Source: Fusobacterium perfoetens | GTDB lineage: Bacteria; Fusobacteriota; Fusobacteriia; Fusobacteriales; Fusobacteriaceae | Direction of reading: 5' to 3' | NCBI RefSeq assembly: GCF_021531595.1 | Contig: NZ_JADYUD010000007.1 | Span: 47,387 to 111,386, forward strand | Length of the DNA: 64,000 nucleotides | In this document: in pieces, positions 36,366-45,441 of the stretch | Numbering within the stretch: position 1 is the stretch's first letter | Layout: the number at the start of each line of letters is the position of its first letter | The notes under the pieces: model-generated | What the model was told of the DNA's origin: nothing | The model's database searches: none | Seen by the model: the letters and a program-made list of their open reading frames with translations, nothing else | Made by a program: the position numbers and the translations under genes

Positions 36366-38057
36366 CTAAATTAAATATGAATGCGTTTTCTTAATTGAAT
36401 CTACAACAGATTTCATAAAATCAGAAAGTTCATCATATGTATATTCAACAATATCACTTTCAAGACGAACAAAATATTTATCCCCTGCTATTGTAAGACC
36501 TTTATTTTCACTTTCTGCCATCATATCTCTTGATGAAAAATATGTAAGTCTGTCTCTATACGGCATACATGGTTGAATACATAAATATTGGCAGTTTCCA
36601 CATTCATTACATGAATCATCTATGTGAAGTATAATTTTTCCTTCTGTTGTCTCTATATATGTATTTGCTCTGTTAGGACATACTCTTATACAAGTCTGAC
36701 AAAGAACTTTACAATTTAAATTATCTTTTTCAGAAACTCCTCTATAATCTATATGCTCATCTGTTTTCTTTCTTTGAACTTCTGATTTACAGTAATTTTT
36801 ATCTGTTTTTACATTTTCAACAAGTTCATTTATTTTAACAAGATTTAATTTTCTGTTTACTGGGTAAGCAACATTATGTAATTGTTCATAAAGTTTTGCT
36901 AATTTTTCATATCCCATAGGCTGAAGAAGAGTTGTACAAACAGTTATTGGATAAATTCCAGCTTCAAATATTTTATCTATATTATTTTTATCAGCTCCTC
37001 CTGAAAAAGATATTTCTAATTCATCTCCAATAGCTTCTCCCAATACTTTTGCAAGAGAAATTGCAAGAGGATATAAACTTTTTCCTGACATATACATTGT
37101 TTCTCCTGGAAGTTCTTCATGTTTTATTTCAACAGGCATAGTATTACAAAGTTTTACCCCAAAAGTTACTCCTTTAACTCTGCTAAGTTTAAGAAGATTA
37201 TTTATCATTTTTACTGCCTGATCAAATTTAAGATCAACTTCAAATTGATGTTTATCTATTGATAAATAATCATACCCCATTTCATCCATTGTCTTTCTTA
37301 CATATTCATATCCTAAAAGAGTTGGATTACATTTAATAAATGTATTAAATCCCTTATCCTCAATTAAATATGCTGCTATTTTTTCTATTTCATCTGCAGG
37401 ACAACCATGCATTGTAGAAAGTGTAACAGTATTACATACATGAGCAGGTATTGAATTTATAAAATCTGCATCTACATTTTGAAAAAGATTTAAATTATTT
37501 AATAAATATTCTTTACATTCTTTAAATACTTTTGTAGTTGATGCATCATGAAGTCCGTTTAAAAATCCGTCAACAGATTGAGATTGTATTCCAGCAAGAT
37601 CATATCCAACACTCATATTAAATTGGAAAGCATCAGGATTTCCTAAACCAAATTCTTTTGCTACAACTTTAACTGCAAACCAAGCTCTTATATATTCATT
37701 CATAGCTTCTAAAGCATGAAGTTCTGATGACCATTCAACATTATATCCTTCATCATTTGCACGAATACATGGTTTTTGAATTCCAAGTTCTTCTCCGAAC
37801 ATTCTTTGAACTGTTTTAAGTTCTATAAATCTTGCTCCTCCTGCATAACATGCAACTATATTCTGTGCAAGCTGTGTGTGAGGTCCTGCTGCTACACCTA
37901 AAGGGCTTTCCAGTTCTCTTCCACAAAAATCCATTTTTTTATTTTCATCAGCTTTTGTCACTGCTTTTACATCAAATAGGGATTTTTTAGTTCTATATTC
38001 TGTTAAACATTGTTTTATTAATTTATCAAAAGGCATTGGCACCATTATATCTCTCAT
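36366..38057 (-). CDS. ygfK: Short YgfK: dihydroorotate-dehydrogenase-like plus two 4Fe-4S, lacking the NAD(P)H-flavin module
   Basis: 563 residues, against about 1,030 for E. coli YgfK. Residues 1-420 form the FMN-barrel-like part (ESPLGVAAGPHTQLAQNIV, NTVTLSTMHGCPADEIEKIA, LEISFSGGADKNNIDKIF). Residues 445-510 hold two 4Fe-4S motifs (LCQTCIRVCPNRAN and CNECGNCQYLCIQPC). The GltD-like domain that would take electrons from NAD(P)H is missing, with no frameshift visible, so ferredoxin or another carrier may feed it directly. Member of the uric-acid degradation cluster. Confidence 0.88.
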   Translation of the reverse strand: MRDIMVPMPFDKLIKQCLTEYRTKKSLFDVKAVTKADENKKMDFCGRELESPLGVAAGPHTQLAQNIVACYAGGARFIELKTVQRMFGEELGIQKPCIRANDEGYNVEWSSELHALEAMNEYIRAWFAVKVVAKEFGLGNPDAFQFNMSVGYDLAGIQSQSVDGFLNGLHDASTTKVFKECKEYLLNNLNLFQNVDADFINSIPAHVCNTVTLSTMHGCPADEIEKIAAYLIEDKGFNTFIKCNPTLLGYEYVRKTMDEMGYDYLSIDKHQFEVDLKFDQAVKMINNLLKLSRVKGVTFGVKLCNTMPVEIKHEELPGETMYMSGKSLYPLAISLAKVLGEAIGDELEISFSGGADKNNIDKIFEAGIYPITVCTTLLQPMGYEKLAKLYEQLHNVAYPVNRKLNLVKINELVENVKTDKNYCKSEVQRKKTDEHIDYRGVSEKDNLNCKVLCQTCIRVCPNRANTYIETTEGKIILHIDDSCNECGNCQYLCIQPCMPYRDRLTYFSSRDMMAESENKGLTIAGDKYFVRLESDIVEYTYDELSDFMKSVVDSIKKTHSYLI

Positions 38058-38091
38058 TTTTTTATATTCCTCCTACTTACTTTTTATAGTT

Positions 38092-39429
38092 TTATTTTTT
38101 ATTGCCTGTTTCATTAAAAATGATATTTAAAATTATTACTGATAAACAACCAAGAGTTACTGGACTATGGAAAAGTATATTTCCCCATGCAGGCACATGT
38201 TTATAAATTTCAGGAACTGTTACAGGAACTAAAGCAAGGCCTATACTCACTGCAACTATTAAAAGATTTTTATTTCCTACATAACTGACTTCTCCTAACT
38301 TTTTAATTCCTCCCGCTGCAACTATACCAAACATTACAATTCCTGCTCCTCCAAGTACTGGAGATGGAATTGAAGTAAACACTGCTGTAAGTTTTGGAAA
38401 GAAACTTACAATTAAAAGAATTACTCCTGCTGCTGTTCCTGCAAAACGGCTTTCTACTCCTGTTATTGCTACTATTCCAACATTTTGTCCAAATAAAGCA
38501 TGAGGAAAAGAATTAAATATTCCTCCTATTATTGAAGAAAGTCCATGAGCTCTTAAGCCTGCTACAAGTCTTTTTTCATCTTTTTCATCTGTTCCACAGA
38601 TATTGCTTAAATTAAGCTGATTTCCTGTGCATTCTGTCATTATTACAAGCTGTACTAAAAGAAGAGATAATACAGAAGTAATTTCAAACTTAGGTATTCC
38701 AAATTTTAAAGGAGTGTTAAATGTAACAAAAGCAGCCTCTTTTACTGCTGAAAAATCAGCTATTCCCATTGGGATTGAAATTATTGTTCCTGCAATAATT
38801 CCTATAAGAATCGCTACATTTCCTAAAAATCCTTTTGATAATTTTTGAATCCCTATAATTATTATTAAAGTAATAAATGCTAATAATATATTTTTAAAAT
38901 TTCCAAAGTCAGCAGCTGCAGGATTCCCCCCTCCTGCCCATCTTACTGCAACTGGCATAAGAGATATTCCCATTGAAGTTACAACAACCCCTGAGACTAA
39001 AGGAGGAAAAAATCTTAAAAGTTTTCCGAATACAGGAGCTACTAAAAAGCAAAAAATACCTGAAATTATTGTTGCCCCAAACATTATATGTAACCCAAGC
39101 ATAGGATCAGTATTTCTATAAGTGATTCCTATTGCTGCAAGAGCTGCAACTCCAGCAAAACTTACACCTTCTATCATAGGAAGTCTTGAACCTATAAAAT
39201 TTTTTATTCCTATAGTTTGAAGAAGTGTCCCTATTCCTACCATCATAAAAGCCGCACTTACAAGTGTATGAATGTCTCCTTGAGAAAGACCAAGAGAATT
39301 TCCTAAAATCATTGGAACTGCCATAGCTCCAGCACACATAGCAGCTATATGCTGCATTCCTAAAAGAAATAAATCTCCCATACCCAACATCTTGTCAGTG
39401 GGATGTATCATATTATTCATCATTTTCAT
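38092..39429 (-). CDS. Uric acid/xanthine permease (NCS2 family)
   Basis: 445 residues, about 14 membrane helices. Family marks: GVSFAGVAALAAIG, the helix-8 region VIMTECTGNQLNLSNICG, and GGIFNSFPHALFGQNVGIV with the NCS2 Asn-Gly region. It belongs to the nucleobase-ascorbate transporters close to E. coli UacT/YgfU and xanthine permeases. Operon context (ssnA, ygfK, hyuA, xdh) points to uric acid or xanthine uptake. Good ribosome site GGAGGGAGG. Confidence 0.9.
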   Translation of the reverse strand: MKMMNNMIHPTDKMLGMGDLFLLGMQHIAAMCAGAMAVPMILGNSLGLSQGDIHTLVSAAFMMVGIGTLLQTIGIKNFIGSRLPMIEGVSFAGVAALAAIGITYRNTDPMLGLHIMFGATIISGIFCFLVAPVFGKLLRFFPPLVSGVVVTSMGISLMPVAVRWAGGGNPAAADFGNFKNILLAFITLIIIIGIQKLSKGFLGNVAILIGIIAGTIISIPMGIADFSAVKEAAFVTFNTPLKFGIPKFEITSVLSLLLVQLVIMTECTGNQLNLSNICGTDEKDEKRLVAGLRAHGLSSIIGGIFNSFPHALFGQNVGIVAITGVESRFAGTAAGVILLIVSFFPKLTAVFTSIPSPVLGGAGIVMFGIVAAGGIKKLGEVSYVGNKNLLIVAVSIGLALVPVTVPEIYKHVPAWGNILFHSPVTLGCLSVIILNIIFNETGNKK

Positions 39430-39451
39430 TGCCTCCCTCCATTTAACTCTC

Positions 39452-40777
39452 TTACATTCTGTCCCATAATTTTTGAGCTACTGTTCTTGATTGTTTAAAT
39501 ATTTCCTTTTCATCTATTTCAATAAGTTTTCTGTCCTTCATTACAACTTTTCCATTTATTATTGTTGTAACAACTGATCTCCCCATCATTCCAAAAAGGA
39601 TATGTGAATTTATATTATTTTCTGTAAGAGGAGTTAAAGGATCATAATCTACAACAATTACATCTGCTAATGCTCCTTCTTTTAGGATTCCTAATTCTCC
39701 TTCAAAATATTCTCCTGCTATTTTTCTATTATTTTTAAACATAGCTTCAGGAACTTCCCCCCATGCTACTGATGGATTTTGATTTACATGTTTATGAATA
39801 ATATTTGCAACTTTCATTGATTCAAACATATCACTTGTATATCCATCTGTTCCAAGACCTGTTATTATTCCTTTTTCAAATAATTTTAAAAATGGCTGGC
39901 ATCCAACTGCATTTCCCATATTTGATTCAGGATTGTGAACAACATATGTATCTGTATTTTTTAAAATATTAAGCTCATTATCATCAACATGAATGCAGTG
40001 AACTGCTAAAGTTTTCTTTCCTAAAATTCCAAATTCATTTAATCTTTCTACAACTCTTTTTCCATATTTTTTAAGAGAATCCTCAAGATCTGCTTTTCCT
40101 TCAGCTACATGAACATGATATCCTGCATTTATTCCTTTCATTTTTTCTCTGCACATTGCAAGACTTTCATCTGAAAGTGTAAAAGCTGCATGAAGCCCAA
40201 ACATTCCTTTAATCATATTTTGTGAATTATTATTATATTCTTTTATAAAATTAATATTTTCATCTATTCCATCTTTAAGAATTTCTTCTCCATCTCTGTC
40301 AGAAACTTCATAACAAAGACAAGTTCTTAATCCAAGTTTTTGTGCTACATTCGCTATTGTAAAAAGACTATTTTTCACTGCATATGGACTTGCATTATGA
40401 TCAAATACAGTAGTAACACCATTTTTTATACAATCAATATATGTTGTATAAGCACTGTATTTTAAATCTTCTAAAGTTAATTTTTTATCTATTTTCCACC
40501 AAAGTCCTTCAAGAATTTCTATAAAATCTTTTGGAGCTTTCCCTTTTGATGCCATACCTCTTGCAAATGCACTGTAAATATGGTGATGTGTATTTATTAT
40601 TCCAGGCATAATAATTTTGTTTTCAACATCAATAATTTCTTCATCAGGATATTTTTTTAAAATTTCTTCTGTATTTCCTATTGCTACTATTTTTTCTTTT
40701 TTTATAACAACAGCTCCATTTTCTATATATGGATTATTTTGATCCTGTGTTATAACTCTTCCATTTGTTAATATCAA
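39452..40777 (-). CDS. ssnA: SsnA aminohydrolase
   Basis: Amidohydrolase-superfamily enzyme, about 441 residues: IIMPGIINTHHHIYSAFARG, VFDHNASPYAVKNSL, GYHVHVAEGKADLED, LAVHCIHVDDNELN and GLGTDGYTSDMFES give the metal ligands. E. coli SsnA is in the purine-degradation cluster and resembles guanine/chlorohydrolase-type deaminases. The ATG at 40792 is followed at once by GGAGG inside the coding frame; the TTG at 40777, seven bases after GGAGG, gives an N-terminus like SsnA and is my preferred start. First gene of a sigma-54 operon. Confidence 0.9.
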   Translation of the reverse strand: MILTNGRVITQDQNNPYIENGAVVIKKEKIVAIGNTEEILKKYPDEEIIDVENKIIMPGIINTHHHIYSAFARGMASKGKAPKDFIEILEGLWWKIDKKLTLEDLKYSAYTTYIDCIKNGVTTVFDHNASPYAVKNSLFTIANVAQKLGLRTCLCYEVSDRDGEEILKDGIDENINFIKEYNNNSQNMIKGMFGLHAAFTLSDESLAMCREKMKGINAGYHVHVAEGKADLEDSLKKYGKRVVERLNEFGILGKKTLAVHCIHVDDNELNILKNTDTYVVHNPESNMGNAVGCQPFLKLFEKGIITGLGTDGYTSDMFESMKVANIIHKHVNQNPSVAWGEVPEAMFKNNRKIAGEYFEGELGILKEGALADVIVVDYDPLTPLTENNINSHILFGMMGRSVVTTIINGKVVMKDRKLIEIDEKEIFKQSRTVAQKLWDRM

Positions 40778-40823
40778 AATTTTTCCTCCCATTAAACTTT
40801 TTTACAACTCAAATTTATAAATA

Positions 40824-40839
40824 AGCAATTATTATGCCA
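40824..40839 (-). promoter_or_regulatory. Sigma-54 (-24/-12) promoter of ssnA
   Basis: Minus strand TGGCATA-N4-TTGCT, all positions fitting the -24/-12 consensus TGGYRYR-N4-TTGCW. It lies about 47 bases ahead of the ssnA start, downstream of the activator-site array. It implies dependence on RpoN and an AAA+ activator, of which this locus encodes two. Confidence 0.85.
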
Positions 40840-40933
40840 TCTATATTTTTTATTAAAAAATGTTTATTTTTAATTCAATAAATAAAAAATATATATGATT
40901 CGCTCCATTTAATAAACACTTATATCTGGCTTT

Positions 40934-41212
40934 TTATCAAAATGATAATTATTTATATTATCATTTTGATAATATAAATAAATTTATTATTAATTACCTT
41001 AAATTTTGATCATTTCTGTGTTATCATTTTGATAATTTTCAAATATTATCCATCTTTTTAAGATAAATTAGGAAATCTTTTATAAAAAATTCTTTATGAA
41101 AATAAATTTTACATTTATCAAAGTGATAATTTTTTCTTTTATCTTTTTGATAATTTTTTTAAAATATCTTTTTTTCTAATCTTTCTTCTTTCATTTTTTA
41201 TCAAAATGATAA
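40934..41212. repeat. Six-site array TTATCA-N3-TGATAA, candidate activator sites
   Basis: Six 15-bp inverted repeats at 40934-40948, 40958-40972, 41021-41035, 41115-41129, 41139-41153 (one mismatch) and 41198-41212. Start-to-start distances are 24, 63, 94, 24 and 59, so the array is two triplets of the same design. It lies 95-390 bases upstream of the ssnA sigma-54 promoter, the usual range for enhancer sites, and upstream of the hydC promoter. The rest of the 547-bp spacer (40778-41324) shows only AT-rich DNA. Confidence 0.85.
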
Positions 41213-41260
41213 AAAATTTTTATTTTAATTTGTTCTTAAAAAATATATTTAATTTTAATA

Positions 41261-41289
41261 TTGAACTTATAGTATAGTTATTGTATAAT
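41261..41289 (+). promoter_or_regulatory. Sigma-70-type promoter of hydCBA
   Basis: TTGAAC (41261-41266), 17-bp spacer, TATAAT (41284-41289). The last site of the TTATCA array ends 48 bases upstream of the -35, so the array could also act on this promoter. Confidence 0.8.
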
Positions 41290-41324
41290 CACATAAAAGT
41301 TATTTTAGGTTTAAGGAGGAAATT

Positions 41325-41843
41325 ATGAGTTGCAATAATATCTTAAAAGAAGAATGTTTTAAAAAATTGGAAGAATTTATAAATGAACTTCCTGAAAAAA
41401 AAGGAAGCCTTATAAGTGTACTTCACAAAGCTCAGGATATATTTGGATACTTACCAGCTCAAGTACAGGAATTCATTGCTGAAAAAATGGATCTTCCTAT
41501 ATCAAAAGTTTATGGTGTTGTAAGTTTCTATCATTTTTTTACCATGGTTCCTAAAGGAAAATATCCTATCTCTGTATGTATGGGAACAGCTTGTTATGTA
41601 AGAGGGGCTGAAAAAGTTTTAAATGATATAAAAGATTTCCTTAAAATAGAAGTAGGAGAAACAACTTTAGATGGACTTTTCTCTTTAGACTGTCTTAGAT
41701 GTGTAGGAGCCTGTGGACTTGCACCTGTTGTTATGATAGGAAAAGAAGTTTATGGAAAAGAAAAAACAAAAGATATTAAAAAAATTTTAGCTGAATACAA
41801 AGAAAAAGAAATTGAAAAAGCAACAGGAGGTCTTTATGAATAG
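41325..41843 (+). CDS. hydC: NuoE-like 2Fe-2S subunit of an electron-bifurcating hydrogenase
   Basis: 172 residues, thioredoxin-like ferredoxin of the NuoE/HndA/HydC type. The 2Fe-2S ligands are in VCMGTACYVRGAEK and SLDCLRCVGACGLAPVVMIG (C-x4-C ... C-x3-C pattern). Ribosome site AAGGAGG. First gene of hydCBA; its end overlaps the next ATG by eight bases. The complex couples NAD(P)H, ferredoxin and H2. Confidence 0.93.
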   Translation: MSCNNILKEECFKKLEEFINELPEKKGSLISVLHKAQDIFGYLPAQVQEFIAEKMDLPISKVYGVVSFYHFFTMVPKGKYPISVCMGTACYVRGAEKVLNDIKDFLKIEVGETTLDGLFSLDCLRCVGACGLAPVVMIGKEVYGKEKTKDIKKILAEYKEKEIEKATGGLYE

Positions 41844-43620
41844 AGAAATTTTAGTCTGTGGTGGAACTGGCTGTCTTTCTTCAAAAAGTGAGCAAATTAT
41901 TGAAAATCTTAGAGCATTTATAACTGCAAGCGGACTTGAAAAAGAAGTTCATGTAAAAAAAACAGGTTGTTTTGGATTTTGTGAAAAAGGTCCAATCGTT
42001 AAAATTCTTCCTGATAATGTTTTATACATAGAAGTGAAACCTGAAGATGCTGAAGAGATTATTGAAAGTCATTTTGTAAATGGAAAAGTTGTAGAAAGAC
42101 TTCTTTTTATAGATCCGAGAACAAAAGAAAAAATTCACGATGGAAAAGATATGCAGTTTTATAGAAAACAGGTAAGAATCGCTCTTAAAAACTGCGGATT
42201 CATAAATCCTGAAGATATTAATGACTATATTGCACATGATGGATACAAAGCTCTTGAAAAAGTTATAAAAGAAATGACTCCTGATGATGTCATAAAAGTT
42301 ATAAAAGACTCTGGTCTTAGAGGAAGAGGTGGAGGAGGATTCCCAACAGGTCTTAAGTGGGAATTTACAAAAAAAGCCGTAAACAATCAAAAATATGTTG
42401 TATGCAATGCTGATGAAGGAGACCCTGGAGCATTTATGGACAGATCAATTCTTGAAGGAGATCCACATGGTATTCTTGAAGCAATGACAATCTGTGGATA
42501 CTCAGTAGGAGCTTCAAAAGGACTTATATATATAAGAGCTGAATATCCAATAGCTGTATCAAGACTTGAAAAGGCTATTGTAGATGCAAGGGAAAATGGA
42601 TATTTAGGAAAAAATATTTTAGGCTCAAAATTTTCTTTTGATATAGACATAAAACTTGGAGCAGGAGCGTTTGTATGTGGAGAAGAAACTGCTCTTATTC
42701 ACTCAATGGAAGGAGAAAGAGGAGAACCTACAACAAAACCTCCTTTCCCTGCTGAAGCTGGTTATTGGGGAAAACCTACAAATGTTAATAATGTTGAAAC
42801 CTTTGCAAATATAACAAAAATTATTTTGAATGGAGCAGAATGGTTTAGAAGTATTGGAACTCCAAAGTCTCCTGGAACAAAAGTTTTCGCCCTTGCAGGA
42901 AAAGTTAATAATGTTGGTCTTGTGGAAGTTCCTATGGGAACTACATTAAGAGAAGTTATATTTGATATAGGTGATGGAATTAAGAAAAATAAAAAATTTA
43001 AAGCTGTACAGACTGGAGGACCATCTGGAGGATGCCTGACTGAACAAGACCTAGATACTCCTATAGATTTTGATACCTTACTTGAAAAAGGTTCAATGAT
43101 GGGTTCTGGAGGAATGATTGTTATGGACGAAACCGATTGTATGGTTTCAATAGCAAAATTCTATCTTGAATTCACTCTTGATGAGTCATGTGGAAAATGT
43201 ACTCCGTGTAGAATAGGAAATACAAGACTTCAGGAAATTCTTGAAAGAATTACAAATGGTACAGGAAAAATGGAAGATTTAGAACTTTTAAGAGAGCTTT
43301 CTACTACAATAAAAGACACTGCTCTTTGTGGACTTGGACAAACTTCCCCAAATCCTGTTCTTTCAACCTTAAATAAATTTTATGACGAATATGTTGCTCA
43401 TATAGTAGATAAAACTTGTCCAGCAAAACAATGTAAAAAACTTATTAAATATGAAATTAATCAAAACAAATGTATTGGCTGCACTCTTTGTGCTAGAAAC
43501 TGCCCTGTTCATGCAATAGAAAGTAAAGTAAAAACACCTCATATTATAGATCAAAATAAATGTATAAAATGTGGTGCATGTTATGAAAACTGTAAATTTG
43601 AAGCGATAGAAATTGCATAG
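41836..43620 (+). CDS. hydB: NuoF-like diaphorase subunit of the hydrogenase
   Basis: About 594 residues from the ATG at 41836, five bases after AGGAGG; an in-frame TTG at 41812 precedes that site. Order: an N-terminal 2Fe-2S thioredoxin-like domain (VCGGTGCLSSKSEQ), the FMN/NADH region (GLRGRGGGGFPTGLKW, CNADEGDPGAFMDRS), the 4Fe-4S motif ESCGKCTPCRIG and a C-terminal bacterial ferredoxin (CIGCTLCARNCPVHAI, CIKCGACYENCKFEAI). The domain set matches HydB/HndC of bifurcating [FeFe]-hydrogenases. Confidence 0.95.
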   Translation: MNREILVCGGTGCLSSKSEQIIENLRAFITASGLEKEVHVKKTGCFGFCEKGPIVKILPDNVLYIEVKPEDAEEIIESHFVNGKVVERLLFIDPRTKEKIHDGKDMQFYRKQVRIALKNCGFINPEDINDYIAHDGYKALEKVIKEMTPDDVIKVIKDSGLRGRGGGGFPTGLKWEFTKKAVNNQKYVVCNADEGDPGAFMDRSILEGDPHGILEAMTICGYSVGASKGLIYIRAEYPIAVSRLEKAIVDARENGYLGKNILGSKFSFDIDIKLGAGAFVCGEETALIHSMEGERGEPTTKPPFPAEAGYWGKPTNVNNVETFANITKIILNGAEWFRSIGTPKSPGTKVFALAGKVNNVGLVEVPMGTTLREVIFDIGDGIKKNKKFKAVQTGGPSGGCLTEQDLDTPIDFDTLLEKGSMMGSGGMIVMDETDCMVSIAKFYLEFTLDESCGKCTPCRIGNTRLQEILERITNGTGKMEDLELLRELSTTIKDTALCGLGQTSPNPVLSTLNKFYDEYVAHIVDKTCPAKQCKKLIKYEINQNKCIGCTLCARNCPVHAIESKVKTPHIIDQNKCIKCGACYENCKFEAIEIA

Positions 43621-43632
43621 GAGGAAAATTTA

Positions 43633-45390
43633 ATGAAAAAACTTATTAATATAAAAATTGACGGCATAGATGTGGAAACTAAAGCCGGGCAAACTATTCT
43701 TGAAGCAGCAAAGTCTGTGGGAATAAAAATTCCAAGTCTCTGCCATCTTCATATGAAAGAAATAGGATATAAAAATAACTGTTCTTCTTGCAGAATATGC
43801 GTTGTTGAAGTAAAAGGAAGAAAAAATCTTGCTGCTGCTTGTTCCACTCCTGTTTCTGAAGGAATGGAAATTACAACAAATTCTTTAAGAGTTATAAAAG
43901 AAAGAAAAACTATTCTTGAACTTATGCTTTCTGACCATCCATCAGACTGCTTACTTTGTGAAAAAAATGGAAAATGTGATCTTCAAAAACTGGCTATTGA
44001 ATTTGGAATAAGAGAAATCAGATTCAAAGGTAAAAAGACAAATAACAGAGTTGAATATTCACCATCAATAATAAGAGATGCTGATAAATGTATTCTTTGC
44101 AAAAGATGTGAAACAATGTGCCGTGATATTCAAACATGCAGTGTTCTTTCAAGTATAAACAGAGGATTCAATGCTTCAATGGCAACAGCTTTTGAACAAA
44201 ATCTTGAAACAACAATCTGCACAAACTGTGGTCAATGTGTTGCTGTATGTCCTGTTGGAGCTTTACATGAAACTGATTATACTAAACAGCTTTTTAACGA
44301 TTTAAGTAATAAAGAAAATAAAGTTATAGTACAGGTTGCTCCTGCTGTAAGAGTTGCTATAGGAGAAGAATTTGGATTTGCCCCAGGAGAAGATCTTACT
44401 GGAAAACTTGTTACAGCTTTAAAAATGGTTGGTTTCAGTCATGTTTTTGATACAAACTTTGCAGCTGATTTAACTATTATGGAAGAAGGAAACGAGCTTA
44501 AAGAAAGACTTGAAAAATATCTTGCTGGAGAATCTGTAAAACTTCCTCTTATAACTTCATGTTGTCCTGCGTGGGTAAAATTTGCTGAACATCATTTTCA
44601 TAATTTCTTAGGAAATCTTTCTACTGCTAAATCTCCTCAGCAGATGTTTGGAGCTGTAGCAAAAAATATTTGGGCAAAAGAAAATGGAATAAGCAAAGAA
44701 AAAATTATTTGTGTTTCTATAATGCCTTGCCTTGCTAAAAAATATGAAGCTTCAAGACATAAATTTAAAGATGGTGGTATTCCAGATGTTGATTATTCAA
44801 TTTCAACACGCCAGATTGCAAGCCTTTTAAAACAAGCAAATATAGATTTAAGAACTTTACCTGAAAGTAAATTTGATAATCCTCTTGGATATTCAACAGG
44901 AGCTGCTGACATATTTGGAAAAACAGGAGGAGTAATTGAAGCTGCTACAAGAACTCTATATGAACTTGTTACTGGAGAGGAACTTGAAAAAGTTGATTTT
45001 GAACAATTCAGAGGAATAGAAGGAATAAGAATTGCTGAAATTCCTGTAAACGGAATAAAATTAAGAATAGGTGTGGTAAATGGTCTTGGAGCAGCAAGAG
45101 AACTTCTTAATAAAATTGAAAAAGGCGAAGAAATTCTCCATGCAATAGAAATTATGGCATGTAAAGGTGGATGTGTTGGTGGTGGAGGACAGCCTTTCCA
45201 TTATGGAAATTTTGAAATTGTAAAAGAAAGAATAAAAGGGCTTGAAAAAATAGATTCAGGAAAAATTATAAGAAAATCACACGATAATCCATATATTATA
45301 GAACTTTATAAAAAATATTTAAAAGAGCCTTTAAGCCATGAAGCTCATCAGCTTCTTCATACTTATTATTCACCTAAAAAAAGAATTTAA
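43633..45390 (+). CDS. hydA: [FeFe]-hydrogenase catalytic subunit
   Basis: 585 residues. The N-terminal 2Fe-2S domain (CSSCRICVVEVKG), a His-type 4Fe-4S site (HPSDCLLCEKNGKCDLQ) and two 4Fe-4S (CILCKRCETMCRDI, CTNCGQCVAVCPVGAL) lead to the H-cluster domain with its three signatures: ITSCCPAWVKFAE, IMPCLAKKYEA and MACKGGCVGGGGQPF. This is the HndD/HydA class. Its place between the two halves of the purine-degradation locus suggests that H2 or reduced ferredoxin and the reductive purine steps are linked. Confidence 0.97.
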   Translation: MKKLINIKIDGIDVETKAGQTILEAAKSVGIKIPSLCHLHMKEIGYKNNCSSCRICVVEVKGRKNLAAACSTPVSEGMEITTNSLRVIKERKTILELMLSDHPSDCLLCEKNGKCDLQKLAIEFGIREIRFKGKKTNNRVEYSPSIIRDADKCILCKRCETMCRDIQTCSVLSSINRGFNASMATAFEQNLETTICTNCGQCVAVCPVGALHETDYTKQLFNDLSNKENKVIVQVAPAVRVAIGEEFGFAPGEDLTGKLVTALKMVGFSHVFDTNFAADLTIMEEGNELKERLEKYLAGESVKLPLITSCCPAWVKFAEHHFHNFLGNLSTAKSPQQMFGAVAKNIWAKENGISKEKIICVSIMPCLAKKYEASRHKFKDGGIPDVDYSISTRQIASLLKQANIDLRTLPESKFDNPLGYSTGAADIFGKTGGVIEAATRTLYELVTGEELEKVDFEQFRGIEGIRIAEIPVNGIKLRIGVVNGLGAARELLNKIEKGEEILHAIEIMACKGGCVGGGGQPFHYGNFEIVKERIKGLEKIDSGKIIRKSHDNPYIIELYKKYLKEPLSHEAHQLLHTYYSPKKRI

Positions 45391-45404
45391 CACTAAAAAA
45401 TCAA

Positions 45405-45435
45405 GGGTTGTTGTATTTTTGCTTTACAACAACCC
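45405..45435. terminator. Bidirectional terminator after hydA
   Basis: Perfect 11-bp stem GGGTTGTTGTA / TACAACAACCC, with an A-run on the left and a T-run on the right, between converging hydA and the activator gene. Confidence 0.88.
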
Positions 45436-45441
45436 ATTTTT

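Noticed and set aside
36366..38057. ygfK truncated by a frameshift
   Set aside because: The ORF ends with a normal C-terminus after its Fe-S domain, and the next gene begins 30 bases later with its own ribosome site, so there is no room for a lost flavin domain.
40934..41212. Fur or Rex operators
   Set aside because: The arms TTATCA/TGATAA face the opposite way from the GATAAT-N-ATTATC Fur design, and there is no TTGTTAA-N4-TTAACAA Rex match. The placement behind a sigma-54 promoter fits activator sites better.
42022..42390. 122-codon minus-strand ORF
   Set aside because: It lies opposite hydB, is rich in Phe/Tyr/Ser as shadows are here, and has no ribosome site.
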